Below are positions 8,270-17,002 of a stretch of 64,000 nt of DNA, piece by piece; the stretch's first letter is position 1; every line of letters starts with the position of its first letter. Made by a program: the position numbers and the translations under genes. The stretch is from Holdemania sp. Marseille-P2844 (GTDB taxonomy: Bacteria; Bacillota_I; Bacilli_A; Erysipelotrichales; Erysipelotrichaceae): positions 1 through 64,000 of the forward strand of contig NZ_LT635452.1 of the NCBI RefSeq assembly GCF_900120005.1, in the 5' to 3' direction. The notes below the pieces were generated by a model that was given only the letters and a program-made list of their open reading frames with translations, was not told where the DNA came from and did not search any database.

Positions 8270-9292
8270 ATGACCTTAGAAGAAATCATTCAGGAAGCAA
8301 AGAAAAAATCGCCGAAGTGTCGGGTTTGTCCGGTATGCAACGGCCTGGCCTGCAAGGGGGAAATCCCGGGCCTGGGCGGGAAAGGCAGCGGAAGCACGTT
8401 TATCCGCAATGTGGAAAAGTTAAAATCCGTACGGATTCAGATGGACGTGTTAGTGGAAAACAAAGAAATTGACACGACGTCAACGTTGTTCGGTAATACC
8501 GTGGCGCTGCCAGTGTATTGCGCGCCGGTGGCCGGAATTAAGAATAACTATGGCGCTGAGATGACGGAGGAAGAATACAACAAAGCGACGGTCGAAGGGT
8601 GTCTGGAAGCGGGAACGCTGGCCTTTACGGGCGATGGTATCGACATCGACAATCTGTTCGCCAAGCCGCTGCAGGCGGTGCTGGATCACGACGGCATGGG
8701 CATCCCGACGATCAAGCCGTGGTGCGAGGAAGGCGTGCAGGCGCGGATCGAGCGGTTCAAGGGACATCAGGTCTTCGCGTTAGCGACCGATGTCGACGCG
8801 GCCGGTTTGGTGCTGCTGCGCAAAGGAACGACGCCGGTGGTCAACAAGAGCGTGGCGGACTTGAAGAAAATGAAGGAAATGGCGGGCGGCATTCCGCTGA
8901 TCGTCAAGGGCGTGCTGACTGTGGAAGGGGCGCGCAAGTGTGTCGAAGCCGGAGCGGATGCGATCGTTGTCAGCAATCATGGCGGACGGGTGCTGGACGA
9001 CGCGTTAGCGACGATTGAAGTCCTGCCGGAAATTGCGGCTGCGGTTAAGGGTCAGATCACGATTCTGGTCGACGGCGGTTTCCGGTCAGGATTGGATGTG
9101 TTTAAAGCGCTGGCCCTGGGGGCAGACGGCGTGCTGATCGGCCGGCCGCTGGCCTTGGCCGCCGTTGGCGGCGGTAAAGAAGGCGTACGCTTAACGTTGG
9201 AGAAGATCCGCAGCGAGCTGCGCGAAACGATGATCATGTCGGGATGCAGCACGATTGCCGAGATTACCCGCAGTCATGTCCATGTTGATTAA
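8270..9292 (+). CDS. FMN-dependent alpha-hydroxy-acid oxidase-like enzyme
   Basis: TIM-barrel flavoprotein of the FMN-dependent alpha-hydroxy acid dehydrogenase family (relatives of lactate oxidase, glycolate oxidase, LldD). The catalytic His/Arg segment SNHGGRVLD contains His237, and the phosphate-binding DGGFRSG and GADGVLIGRP segments follow near the C-terminus. The 340-residue protein has an N-terminal cysteine cluster not found in the classical enzymes: Cys17-x2-Cys20-x2-Cys23-x4-Cys28. The ATG at 8270 is preferred to the TTG at 8261 because AAAGGGG is then correctly spaced. The substrate is probably a 2-hydroxy acid, but the electron acceptor in an anaerobe is unknown. It is alone in its transcript. 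Confidence 0.82.
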   Translation: MTLEEIIQEAKKKSPKCRVCPVCNGLACKGEIPGLGGKGSGSTFIRNVEKLKSVRIQMDVLVENKEIDTTSTLFGNTVALPVYCAPVAGIKNNYGAEMTEEEYNKATVEGCLEAGTLAFTGDGIDIDNLFAKPLQAVLDHDGMGIPTIKPWCEEGVQARIERFKGHQVFALATDVDAAGLVLLRKGTTPVVNKSVADLKKMKEMAGGIPLIVKGVLTVEGARKCVEAGADAIVVSNHGGRVLDDALATIEVLPEIAAAVKGQITILVDGGFRSGLDVFKALALGADGVLIGRPLALAAVGGGKEGVRLTLEKIRSELRETMIMSGCSTIAEITRSHVHVD

Positions 9293-9342
9293 GAAAACCC
9301 ATTAAATAATTTTCATAAAAGGCTGTAAAAAAGCCTCAAACT

Positions 9343-9394
9343 GACTTGTAAAGAATGATTAATGATTTACAAGTCTTTTCATTTTCGATATAAT
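9343..9394 (+). promoter_or_regulatory. 10-bp inverted repeat overlapping a promoter
   Basis: GACTTGTAAA (9343-9352) and TTTACAAGTC (9366-9375) are perfect inverted arms separated by 13 nt. The right arm contains TTTACA (9366-9371), which with a 17-bp spacer and TATAAT (9389-9394) makes a good promoter for the gene at 9419. The repeat may be an operator; alternatively, with the following T-rich tract it may end the upstream transcript. Confidence 0.65.
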
Positions 9395-9418
9395 ACTAAA
9401 GAGATAGGAGATTTATCA

Positions 9419-9811
9419 ATGGACAATTATGAAAACAATGCGTTCTTTTGGCAGAAGATAGATACTCTCGTATTTTCCAGTAAATTCGTTTTAAGTCGGA
9501 AAAAAGGAGAACAGCATCCGGAATATAAGAATTTGATCTATCCGGTGGACTACGGTCATTACGTCGATCTGGCGGCCGAATCGAACGAAGGGGGAATTGC
9601 AGTGTACCGCGGCAGCGAAAAATCCTCCATGGTCAAAACCGCGGTCGTGGCTGCGGATATCCTGCAGAAGGAAATTGAGGTAAAGCTGTTGGTCGGCTGC
9701 ACAAAAGCGGAAGAAGATCTGATCCTGCGGTTTCTGAATCAGACGGATTTCCAGAAAACGATTCTGATTCGCCGCGGCAACGAAATCCCGGAATGGGGCT
9801 TAACTGATTAA
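9419..9811 (+). CDS. Inorganic pyrophosphatase-like protein
   Basis: A 130-residue protein resembling a small member of the inorganic pyrophosphatase-like group: the segment GEQHPEYKNLIYPVDYGHY matches the start of the soluble family I fold, with the conserved YPVDYG strand. It is much shorter than a full family I enzyme (about 170-200), and the acidic metal-binding cluster DxxDxD is not obvious, so real pyrophosphatase activity is doubtful. The ATG at 9419 is chosen for GATAGGAG 9 bp upstream; the frame is open further upstream but that part overlaps the promoter. It is monocistronic, with its own promoter and terminator. Confidence 0.7.
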   Translation: MDNYENNAFFWQKIDTLVFSSKFVLSRKKGEQHPEYKNLIYPVDYGHYVDLAAESNEGGIAVYRGSEKSSMVKTAVVAADILQKEIEVKLLVGCTKAEEDLILRFLNQTDFQKTILIRRGNEIPEWGLTD

Positions 9812-9825
9812 TGAATGAAAAGAGG

Positions 9826-9848
9826 ACAGCGGTCGCTGTTTTTCTTTT
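9826..9848 (+). terminator. Rho-independent terminator
   Basis: ACAGC (9826-9830) pairs with GCTGT (9835-9839) around a 4-nt loop, followed by TTTTCTTTTT. Confidence 0.7.
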
Positions 9849-9933
9849 TGCCCGAAAAGGAAATCAAAAACGCCCGGAAGCGGACGCGAAAGAAACAAAG
9901 TGAAGCAGAATGCCGGCGGATTGGCTAAAGGAA

Positions 9934-10508
9934 CTAACCGCCGACAGGAAACCGGGTTGCGGGTGAATAAGGATAATCCACCGATGAACCGCGGATGTCA
10001 GCCAGCTTGTCCATGAAAACGCCGACGTCCTGACTGCTGGCATAATAAACAGATTCTTTGAAGTTTAACGTCTGATCTTTGATCGAGAATTTGTAGATGA
10101 TCAAAAGCGGCTGATGCTTGTATGTTTTCCCGGCTTCGCATAGTCGGTAGAGCTGTTGACCATTGAAGAGAATGACGCCTTCCGGATCCAGACTCGTTGG
10201 GACATAAAGGCCCGCGCTCTGATTGAAATCATCCTCTGCACCGGTCGGAGCTGGCGCAGGAAAGTCAGAATCTCAGCGGTTTCCTCATCCGTGGGCTGCC
10301 AGACAAGATGTAAAAAATCGTCGGGATATTCCTGCTGCAGGGCGTTGTTTTTGATTCCTGCGGTATAGCCGGTGAAATCATGCCTGGCAACATTTTCGCG
10401 AGTATAAGGCACAAAGGTCCAGGACAACAGAAAGACCAGAAACAGGGATAACGCAAGGAACGGCAGCGTTTTCCCGACAGCTTTTTGTATTCGTTTTTTC
10501 ATCTTCAT
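9934..10508 (-). pseudogene. Membrane-anchored protein, broken by a frameshift
   Basis: Reading from 10508, the first frame gives a basic N-terminus, one membrane segment (about residues 14-32) and a soluble part, running to about 10255. Beyond that point the same frame becomes nonsense and stops at 10101. A second frame is open and protein-like down to a TAG at 9934-9936, with segments such as PTSLDPEGVILFNGQQLYRL and KHQPLLIIYKFSIKDQTLNF. Joining the two frames near 10250-10262, where one base seems to be missing, gives about 190 residues: an exported or membrane-tethered single-pass protein of unknown function. It may be a true pseudogene or a sequencing error. The +strand ORFs here are shadows. 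Confidence 0.65.
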
Positions 10509-10740
10509 CCCACCCTGTATTCAGTTTATCATTTTTCAGCAAGCTAAAATAGCCTGCGGCGTCAGATTTCATCGCTGTGGAAAAGGGAAGGCCAGGATGG
10601 GGATGCTTTTTGGTCTGATCGCAAGAGGGCTGGTGAAAAAAGGGAAGGGGAAGAAATGAAAAAGCAATGAAACGAAAGGGGTTAGGAAAAAGTCAAGAAA
10701 TCGAAAGAAACAGGGGATAGTTTTTTAAACGGGCTTTTGA
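10509..10740. other. Intergenic gap between divergent genes
   Basis: Most of the roughly 300 bp between the frameshifted minus-strand gene and the lipoprotein gene shows only purine-rich, non-coding sequence. The promoter of the lipoprotein gene lies at its right end. Confidence 0.4.
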
Positions 10741-10746
10741 TATAAT
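10741..10746 (+). promoter_or_regulatory. -10 box of the DUF4358/MBOAT/DHHW operon
   Basis: TATAAT at 10741-10746, preceded by a T-rich stretch (TTTTTT at 10721-10726) rather than a clear -35 box. The first start codon is at 10814. Confidence 0.5.
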
Positions 10747-10813
10747 TCTCATACGATCCGGGGTATACCTGCGATCAACAAGGGGCATGCTAATGCCACG
10801 GAGGGATTTGAAA

Positions 10814-11359
10814 ATGAAAAAATTAATCATAGCTTGTGTAGCCGTCGGCTGTTTGATGCTGACGGGATGTTCGAAAAAGAATCCGCAGCCGTCGCCAACG
10901 CCGAGCGCGACGCCGTCGGCTGAACCGACGATGACGCCAAGTGCTTCGCCGGAAACCGCGGAAGGGTTAAAAGGCATTATGGAAGCGATTCGCCGCAACG
11001 ACGAATATCAGCTGCCGATGTCGATGGACGTCGATGATACGGTCTTAGTCGATATGTATGGCTTGTCGAGCGATCTGGTTAAGGATTACGCGATTTTCAT
11101 GCCGGCGATGAACGTGCATGCGACGGAAATCATTCTGGTCGAGGCGCAGGACGGCAAGCTGGACGAAGTCAGGAAAGCGCTGGACAAACGAATGGAAACT
11201 GTGGAACAAACCTGGTCGACCTATCTTCCGGAACAGTATGAGCTGGTTAAAAACCGCAAGACGCTGGAGGAAGGCAACGTGATCGCGATCGTCATCGCCG
11301 ATCAGGCCGACGCGATTCTGCAGGAGATTTCCGACAGCCTGAACGCGGCCGCGCAGTAA
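10814..11359 (+). CDS. DUF4358 lipoprotein
   Basis: Exported lipoprotein of 181 residues. The signal peptide ends in the lipobox LTGC with Cys19. A Pro/Ser/Thr-rich linker (about 22-50) then leads to a domain resembling DUF4358 (GIMEAIRRNDEYQLPMSMDV onward). The ATG at 10814 is chosen over the one at 10787 because GGAGGGA lies just before it and because it begins with MKKL. The function of DUF4358 is not established, but it is commonly found beside MBOAT and DHHW genes, as here: the MBOAT gene starts 1 bp after its stop. I infer a supporting role at the outer face of the membrane in polymer O-acetylation. Confidence 0.82.
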   Translation: MKKLIIACVAVGCLMLTGCSKKNPQPSPTPSATPSAEPTMTPSASPETAEGLKGIMEAIRRNDEYQLPMSMDVDDTVLVDMYGLSSDLVKDYAIFMPAMNVHATEIILVEAQDGKLDEVRKALDKRMETVEQTWSTYLPEQYELVKNRKTLEEGNVIAIVIADQADAILQEISDSLNAAAQ

Positions 11360-11360
11360 C

Positions 11361-12758
11361 ATGGTTTTCAGCAGTCTGCCATTTCTATTTGGTTATCTTC
11401 CTGTCGTGCTGGCGGTGCTTAAATTGGCGCCGCTGCATGCCAGGAATTTTTGTCTTTTTCTCGTTTCATTGATTTTTTACGGCTGGTCGGAGCCGGTCTA
11501 TATCGTAATCATGCTGATCTCCACCTTTGTCGACTATTACAACGGCCGGATGGTGGATAAGTATTGTGACGACCGGAGAAAAGCGAAGCGGTTTGTCTGG
11601 TTCTCGGTCATCTTTAATTTAAGTCTGTTAGGCTTTTTCAAATATGCTGATTTTTTCATTCACAATCTGCAGGCGCTGGGCTTGCCGCTCAGTCCGCTGC
11701 ACTTATCCCTGCCGGTGGGTATTTCCTTCTATACCTTTCAGACGATGTCCTATCCGATCGACGTGTACCGCAGGCAGGCGCCAGTCCAAAAGAGCGTCGT
11801 TTCCTTCGGCGCTTACGTGACGCTGTTTCCGCAGTTAATCGCCGGGCCGATCGTGCGCTACAAGGATATCGCTGAACAGCTGGATCACCGTCAGGAAACG
11901 GCGGATCAATTTGCCTTGGGCGTACAGCGGTTTGTCGCGGGTCTGGCCAAAAAAGTGCTGCTTGCCAATTCCATCGGCGCATTGTGGGATACGATCTCCG
12001 CACTGCCGGCCAGTGAGATGAGTGTGGCCGCGGCCTGGTTAGGCATCATCGCCTTCGCTTTCCAGATCTATTTCGATTTCAGCGGTTACAGCGACATGGC
12101 GATCGGTTTAGGCAAAATGCTGGGCTTTGAGTTTCTGGAAAACTTCAACTATCCATATATCTCCCGTTCGATTACAGAGTTCTGGCGGCGCTGGCATATA
12201 TCACTAAGCACATGGTTCCGCGATTATGTCTATATCCCTTTAGGCGGCAGCCGGCACGGCCGGGGAAAGCAGATTTGCAACCTGATGATCGTCTGGCTGC
12301 TGACGGGTTTCTGGCATGGCGCAAGCTGGAATTTCATGCTTTGGGGAATCTACTTCGGCGTGATTTTGATACTGGAAAAGTTTGTTCTCAAGCCGATCTT
12401 GGAGCGGCTTCCGAAAGTGCTTCAGCATGGCTACGCGCTGGTCCTGATTCTGTTAGGCTGGGTGCTGTTCGCCTTTACCGATCTGGATGCCGGGTTAGCC
12501 TATCTGAAGATGATGTTCGGCTGGGGGGCGGTGAGTCTGATCAACGCCCGGACGTTGTTCTATCTGCGGGACTACGGCTTGCTTTTGGTCATCATGATTC
12601 TGGCCAGCACGCCGCTGGGTCATCAGCTTTACGAAACGAAGATCCGCGGGCGTTGCTGGGAAGGCGTGATGCCGCTGTTGATCGGGGCGGGATTAATTCT
12701 CTGCACGGCGTATCTGGTCGACGCTTCGTACAATCCGTTCTTATATTTCCGGTTTTAG
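11361..12758 (+). CDS. MBOAT O-acyltransferase (AlgI/DltB-like)
   Basis: Polytopic membrane-bound O-acyltransferase, 465 residues, with about ten hydrophobic segments. The family signature WHGASWNFMLWG, containing the catalytic His, lies near residues 315-326, and the RSITEFWRRWHISLS segment precedes it. Its closest functional types are AlgI, PatA and DltB, which pass acyl groups across the membrane to a secreted acceptor. With the DHHW protein encoded downstream it likely acetylates an extracellular or cell-wall polysaccharide. The start codon follows the DUF4358 stop by 1 bp, so translation is coupled. Confidence 0.9.
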   Translation: MVFSSLPFLFGYLPVVLAVLKLAPLHARNFCLFLVSLIFYGWSEPVYIVIMLISTFVDYYNGRMVDKYCDDRRKAKRFVWFSVIFNLSLLGFFKYADFFIHNLQALGLPLSPLHLSLPVGISFYTFQTMSYPIDVYRRQAPVQKSVVSFGAYVTLFPQLIAGPIVRYKDIAEQLDHRQETADQFALGVQRFVAGLAKKVLLANSIGALWDTISALPASEMSVAAAWLGIIAFAFQIYFDFSGYSDMAIGLGKMLGFEFLENFNYPYISRSITEFWRRWHISLSTWFRDYVYIPLGGSRHGRGKQICNLMIVWLLTGFWHGASWNFMLWGIYFGVILILEKFVLKPILERLPKVLQHGYALVLILLGWVLFAFTDLDAGLAYLKMMFGWGAVSLINARTLFYLRDYGLLLVIMILASTPLGHQLYETKIRGRCWEGVMPLLIGAGLILCTAYLVDASYNPFLYFRF

Positions 12759-12774
12759 AAAGGAGAAAACAGTA

Positions 12775-13914
12775 ATGAAAAAAGGAACACGGACAGCGAT
12801 GATCGTTATTTTCTGTGGTTTTCTGGGCTGTTTCACAATTTTAAATCTGTTTTCTCCCCAGCGGACCTTCTCGGACGCGGAAAACCGGGTGCTGGCGCAG
12901 TTTCCCGAGTTCAGCTGGAAACGGTTTTTCTTTGATGATTACACGACGGATCTGGAGGAGTGGTTTACAGATCAGTTTATCGCCCGGGATCTGTGGATCG
13001 GCGTGAAAGCGGCAGGGGAGCGCGCACTGGGCAAAATAGAAAATCAAAATGTTTACTTTGGCAGCGAGGACTGGCTGATCGGCCAGGTGGATGTTTTGGA
13101 CAGGACACAAAGCACGAAGAACATCGCCAAGATCAACGCCTTTGCCGCACAGTCGGAGATTCCAATCAGCGTCATGCTGGTGCCGACCGCGGCGCTGATG
13201 GAAAAGGAGAATCTGCCGCCGGGAGCGTACAATACCGATCAGGACGTGTTGATCGACACGCTGGAAAGTCAGCTGACGGGCGTTCAAATTGTCGACGTCC
13301 GCGCCGCGCTGCAAGCCAGGAAAACACAGCTGAATGCGGATGAAACCTTGTATTTTAAAACCGACCATCACTGGACGGCGCAGGGGGCCTGGGCTGGCTA
13401 TGAAGCGTTGATGACGGCTTGGAATGAGGAACCGCTGAAGCCCGGCGAAGATTTCATCTATCAGCGAGCGGCCGAGGGGTTCAAGGGGACGCAGTATTCC
13501 CGCTCCGGAGCATTCTGGCATCCGGGCGATCCAATCTGGACGTGGACCTATACTTTTCCTTTCGACGTGCAGGTCGTTTATGATCAAAGCGGCGAAGCGC
13601 AGACTTCGCTGTTCAGCGATCAACGGTTGAATGAAAAAGACAAGTACATGACCTATCTTGACGGCAACCACGCTTTAGTTGAAATCGAAACCTCGAGCGC
13701 ATCCGCAGAGAAATTGCTCGTGATCAAGGATTCCTACGCGCATGTGCTGACGCCATATCTGGCGCCGCATTTCAGTCAGATCACGATGGCCGATCTGCGT
13801 TACTACCGGATGCCGATGTCGCAGCTGGCGGGGCAGATGGGGGCTGACCGGATCCTGATTCTTTACAGTGTGGATAACTTCTGTACGGATACCAATTTAA
13901 GTCTGTTGAAATAG
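12775..13914 (+). CDS. DHHW-family (AlgJ/AlgX-like) exported protein
   Basis: A 379-residue protein with one N-terminal membrane anchor (about 8-28) and an extracellular domain of the DHHW/SGNH-like group. The name-giving motif is visible as KTDHHWTAQGAW (Asp and two His near residue 198), and a KDSYAH segment near 316 fits the catalytic Ser block of this fold. AlgJ and AlgX relatives carry out the extracellular step of polysaccharide O-acetylation with an MBOAT partner. It lies 16 bp after the MBOAT gene with AAAGGAG before the ATG. It is the last gene of the three-gene operon. Confidence 0.85.
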   Translation: MKKGTRTAMIVIFCGFLGCFTILNLFSPQRTFSDAENRVLAQFPEFSWKRFFFDDYTTDLEEWFTDQFIARDLWIGVKAAGERALGKIENQNVYFGSEDWLIGQVDVLDRTQSTKNIAKINAFAAQSEIPISVMLVPTAALMEKENLPPGAYNTDQDVLIDTLESQLTGVQIVDVRAALQARKTQLNADETLYFKTDHHWTAQGAWAGYEALMTAWNEEPLKPGEDFIYQRAAEGFKGTQYSRSGAFWHPGDPIWTWTYTFPFDVQVVYDQSGEAQTSLFSDQRLNEKDKYMTYLDGNHALVEIETSSASAEKLLVIKDSYAHVLTPYLAPHFSQITMADLRYYRMPMSQLAGQMGADRILILYSVDNFCTDTNLSLLK

Positions 13915-14064
13915 GCAAACTTGCCCTGTGAGACATGGGGAATCAAGAAGCATACGAAAGGGAGTCAGGCCCATTTGGAGTCTGGCTTTCTTTTCAGGGA
14001 AATGGCTGTTCGTTTGACGGCGGCGATGGTAAAATAGAGGGAAGATCGGATAAAGGAGAACGCG

Positions 14065-14868
14065 ATGAAAAAGATCCTGCAGGTTTATGAAATGTTTACT
14101 TCGTATGACGGCACGACATTCGTTTACGCGCTGTCGTATTCGCTGTTATTGGCGCTCGCGCCGCTGACAGCGCTGCTGGTCGTGTTTTTCCGTCGTTCCC
14201 CAGAGGGTCTGGCAAGTATTCTTGATTTTGCCGAACAGTATATCCCGCAGGATCTGCTGAGTCCGTTCATTGATTTTTTCTTAGGCAATTCGCCGGTGGA
14301 ACTGATTCCGCTGATCTTTTTTATCGTCGTTTCTTTGTGGGTGGCGTCGCGGGCGATTTATTCCTTCCTGATGATTTCCGCTCATCTGGATGAAGTGGCG
14401 CTGCCGCAGTGGTTCATGCGCGGTGTATCGTTGGTCGATTTCGTTGTGCTGCTGGCCAGCCTGGGGCTGATGGTCTTCGTTCTCCAGCAATTTCCATTTA
14501 CCGGATTGCTGACGCAGATTGCCGTGTTGTTCGTGGGGTTCTGTATCTTTTACCGGCTGTTGTCGTTTCGTAATTACCAATGGCGCGCGGTGGCCCCGGG
14601 AGCTTTGTTTACGACGGTCTGCATGTCGGTGTTGGGTACGTTTTTCTTTTTTGTCATCAATCATTTCACCCATTACGAATCAATTTACGGCCCGTTGTCG
14701 TCCATGGTGATTTTGTTTCTGAGCGTCTATATCATCGCCTCGATCATCTATCTGGGGTTCTGCGTCAATCAGGTGTTTGTGGAAAAAGATATGGTTCAGC
14801 CGCTGAAGCATTATGTGACAGCGGTTAAAATTCTGGAAAAGATATTTCCGTTTTCATTATTAAAATAG
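14065..14868 (+). CDS. YihY/BrkB-family membrane protein
   Basis: Integral membrane protein of 267 residues with about six hydrophobic segments, matching the YihY/virulence factor BrkB family (UPF0761). The N-terminal part FVYALSYSLLLALAPLTALL and the later SIYGPLSSMVILFLSVYIIA segment are typical; the family is known as RNase BN by historical misassignment. Its function in Gram-positives is not settled. AAAGGAG precedes the ATG. rlmD follows after 15 bp, so the two are probably cotranscribed. Confidence 0.87.
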   Translation: MKKILQVYEMFTSYDGTTFVYALSYSLLLALAPLTALLVVFFRRSPEGLASILDFAEQYIPQDLLSPFIDFFLGNSPVELIPLIFFIVVSLWVASRAIYSFLMISAHLDEVALPQWFMRGVSLVDFVVLLASLGLMVFVLQQFPFTGLLTQIAVLFVGFCIFYRLLSFRNYQWRAVAPGALFTTVCMSVLGTFFFFVINHFTHYESIYGPLSSMVILFLSVYIIASIIYLGFCVNQVFVEKDMVQPLKHYVTAVKILEKIFPFSLLK

Positions 14869-14883
14869 AGGGAGGCTATCATT

Positions 14884-16239
14884 ATGGAGAAGCATCGAGA
14901 CCGCACCGTGACGGTGACGGCGAAAAAGATCGGGATCAACGGCGAGGGGATCGCTTATCTTGAAGGAAAGCCGGTGTTCGTCGATCAGCTGCTGCCGGGG
15001 GAGGCGGCCGAGATTGTTCTCCTCGACTCGCAGCCGCGGTATGCGAAAGGACAGGTTGTCAAAAGACTGAATGATAGTCCGCAGCGGGTAAAACCGCAGT
15101 GTCCGGTGCAGGGGCGCTGTTCGGGATGTCCATTCATGATTCTGAAACCGGAAGCCCAGCTGCAGGTAAAGCGGGAGCTGGTGCAGGAAGCGCTGATCAA
15201 GTATGCGGGCCTTCCCCGCGGTAAGGTGCAGCCGGTCATCGCCAGTCCGTCTGGATTGGGCTACCGCAATCAATGCAAGCTGCCGATCCGGGAAGAACGG
15301 GGCAGACTGGTGAACGGTCTGTTTGAAGAAGGAAGCAACCGCGTGATGCCGATCGCTCATTGTCTCATTCATGATCCGGATCTGGAAGCGTTGCGCAAGC
15401 AGGTTCTGGCGTTGGCCAATCAGTTCCGGCTCAAGGCGTATGATCCAAAAAGGGGAACAGGATTGCGCACGTTGGTATTGCGGGGATTTGACGGGCAGTA
15501 CCAGTGCGTGCTGGTGAGTGGGGAGGATTCCCTGCCTAAGGAGTTCATAGAAAAGCTCAAGGCGATTGAGGGGATGACCTGCATCATGCAGAATATCAAT
15601 CCGGATAAACGGACACGCCAGTTATTTTCCAATCGGTGGTTGCTGCTGGCAGGGGAAGACCGGCTGCCGGTGCAGTTCGGCGATGTGCGGCTGTCGCTTT
15701 CCTGCGCTTCTTTCTTTCAGCTGAACCGGCCGCAGGCATTGCAGATGATGCGGATGGCCGCGTCGCTGATCGAACCGTGCGATACGCTAGTCGAGGCCTA
15801 CAGCGGCGTCGGCGGCATTTCGCTGATGTTGAAAGAGAAGGCGAAAACGATCATCGGAATCGAGTTTGTTCCGGAAGCGGTGGAGAACGCGAAGGAAAAC
15901 GCCCGGCTGAATCAGGCGGAGAACGTGCGGTTTGTATGCGGCGATGCGGCGAAGGAAATGAAGAAGCTGATCCGCCGGACGAAAATTGACGCAGTTGTCG
16001 TCGATCCGCCGCGGACGGGACTGGACGGCGCGATGATCGAAAGTTTGCGGCAGTGTCAGCCAAAGCAGATTGTGTATATTTCCTGCAACCCGGCGACGCT
16101 GGGGAAAAACTTGAAGGAATTGATGGATTTGTATGAAGTGAAAACCGTGATTCCGTTTGACATGTTTCCCAACACGCCGCATGTAGAGACGGTGATTAAG
16201 ATGACATATTGTGGCAGTAAGAAGAAATTGAGAGGTTAG
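14884..16239 (+). CDS. rlmD: 23S rRNA m5U methyltransferase (RlmD/RlmCD type)
   Basis: SAM-dependent uracil-C5 methyltransferase acting on 23S rRNA, 451 residues. An N-terminal TRAM domain (about 8-65) is followed by the four cysteines of an iron-sulfur cluster: Cys73, Cys79, Cys82 and Cys160. The C-terminal methyltransferase domain has the SAM-binding segment EAYSGVGGISLML, the DPPRTGLD motif, and the catalytic Cys401 in SCNPATLGKN. In Bacillota one enzyme of this type often modifies both U747 and U1939, so which site is methylated cannot be told. It is the last gene of its transcript; AT-rich non-coding DNA follows. Confidence 0.92.
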   Translation: MEKHRDRTVTVTAKKIGINGEGIAYLEGKPVFVDQLLPGEAAEIVLLDSQPRYAKGQVVKRLNDSPQRVKPQCPVQGRCSGCPFMILKPEAQLQVKRELVQEALIKYAGLPRGKVQPVIASPSGLGYRNQCKLPIREERGRLVNGLFEEGSNRVMPIAHCLIHDPDLEALRKQVLALANQFRLKAYDPKRGTGLRTLVLRGFDGQYQCVLVSGEDSLPKEFIEKLKAIEGMTCIMQNINPDKRTRQLFSNRWLLLAGEDRLPVQFGDVRLSLSCASFFQLNRPQALQMMRMAASLIEPCDTLVEAYSGVGGISLMLKEKAKTIIGIEFVPEAVENAKENARLNQAENVRFVCGDAAKEMKKLIRRTKIDAVVVDPPRTGLDGAMIESLRQCQPKQIVYISCNPATLGKNLKELMDLYEVKTVIPFDMFPNTPHVETVIKMTYCGSKKKLRG

Positions 16240-16867
16240 GCCATAAGATGCTGTGGCAAGACTGGTTAGTGGAAAGTAATTGAGTAAGAATTTATAGCGA
16301 AGATTAAAATGAAATAAGCCTTTTGAAATCCCGATCACACTCTCAAGCCACATTGCGTGCGTTGTCTTGATGTTAAAAATACAGAAGTGGAAATACGGAA
16401 AAAGGCTTAATAAGCACTTTTTGAGAGTGGAAGCATGAATTTTTTTTGCTGAAGAGATGCGGTATAAGTCTGTTAGAAAACATATCAACGGTTAAAAACA
16501 TACAATGATGAATCGATGTTCTAAGATAAAGCGAAGGATCGTGTACTCATATCGAAAAAGCCAATAAAAGAAACAAGACACGGCAAAAGAATGGATATAG
16601 ACATTTATGTAATAAATTTTAAATTCGAATTTATTTTTACTGACAAAAATTGCAGAAGATTGAGATTTTTGCAAGCTTGGGAAGATGGGCATAATCCAGA
16701 TTCTAACGGAGTAATTCGAGACTGGAGAAATGAGGCAGGATTAATCGTTTTGGGATGGCGTAAACAACGCAGGCTGCATCAATGAAGAGTGAATCCAAAC
16801 TCCAAAATGGAATTGATCAGATTTATAATGTTTTACAAATACCGGAAGTTTGGAAGTGAGAAACAGG

Positions 16868-16905
16868 AACGATCCTAATCAGGATGATCGTTATTTCTTA
16901 TTTTT
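16868..16905 (+). terminator. Hairpin terminator in the AT-rich gap
   Basis: AACGATCCT (16868-16876) pairs with AGG...ATCGTT (to 16892) with a 3-nt bulge, followed by a T-rich tract (ATTTCTTATTTTT). Confidence 0.6.
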
Positions 16906-16973
16906 ATGCCATTCCTTTTGTTAGAAACCAGCCTGGAAATTTCTAAGAATCCCTTAAGAAAAGCCATTTTGCC

Positions 16974-17002
16974 TTGTAACTTAGTTTGAATTCGTGTACA
17001 AT
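16974..17002 (+). promoter_or_regulatory. Promoter of the small export protein gene
   Basis: TTGTAA (16974-16979), 17-bp spacer, TACAAT (16997-17002). Confidence 0.7.

Noticed and set aside
13960-14000. Possible terminator after the DHHW gene
   Set aside because: The two candidate arms (AGTCAGGC and GTCTGGCT) are not complementary when checked base by base.
15787-16488. 233-codon minus-strand ORF over the rlmD end
   Set aside because: It lies mostly opposite rlmD and has no start signal; it is a shadow frame running into AT-rich DNA.
16591-16785. 64-codon plus-strand ORF
   Set aside because: AT-rich, no ribosome-binding site, and it does not continue in phase with the nearby C-terminal-like fragment.
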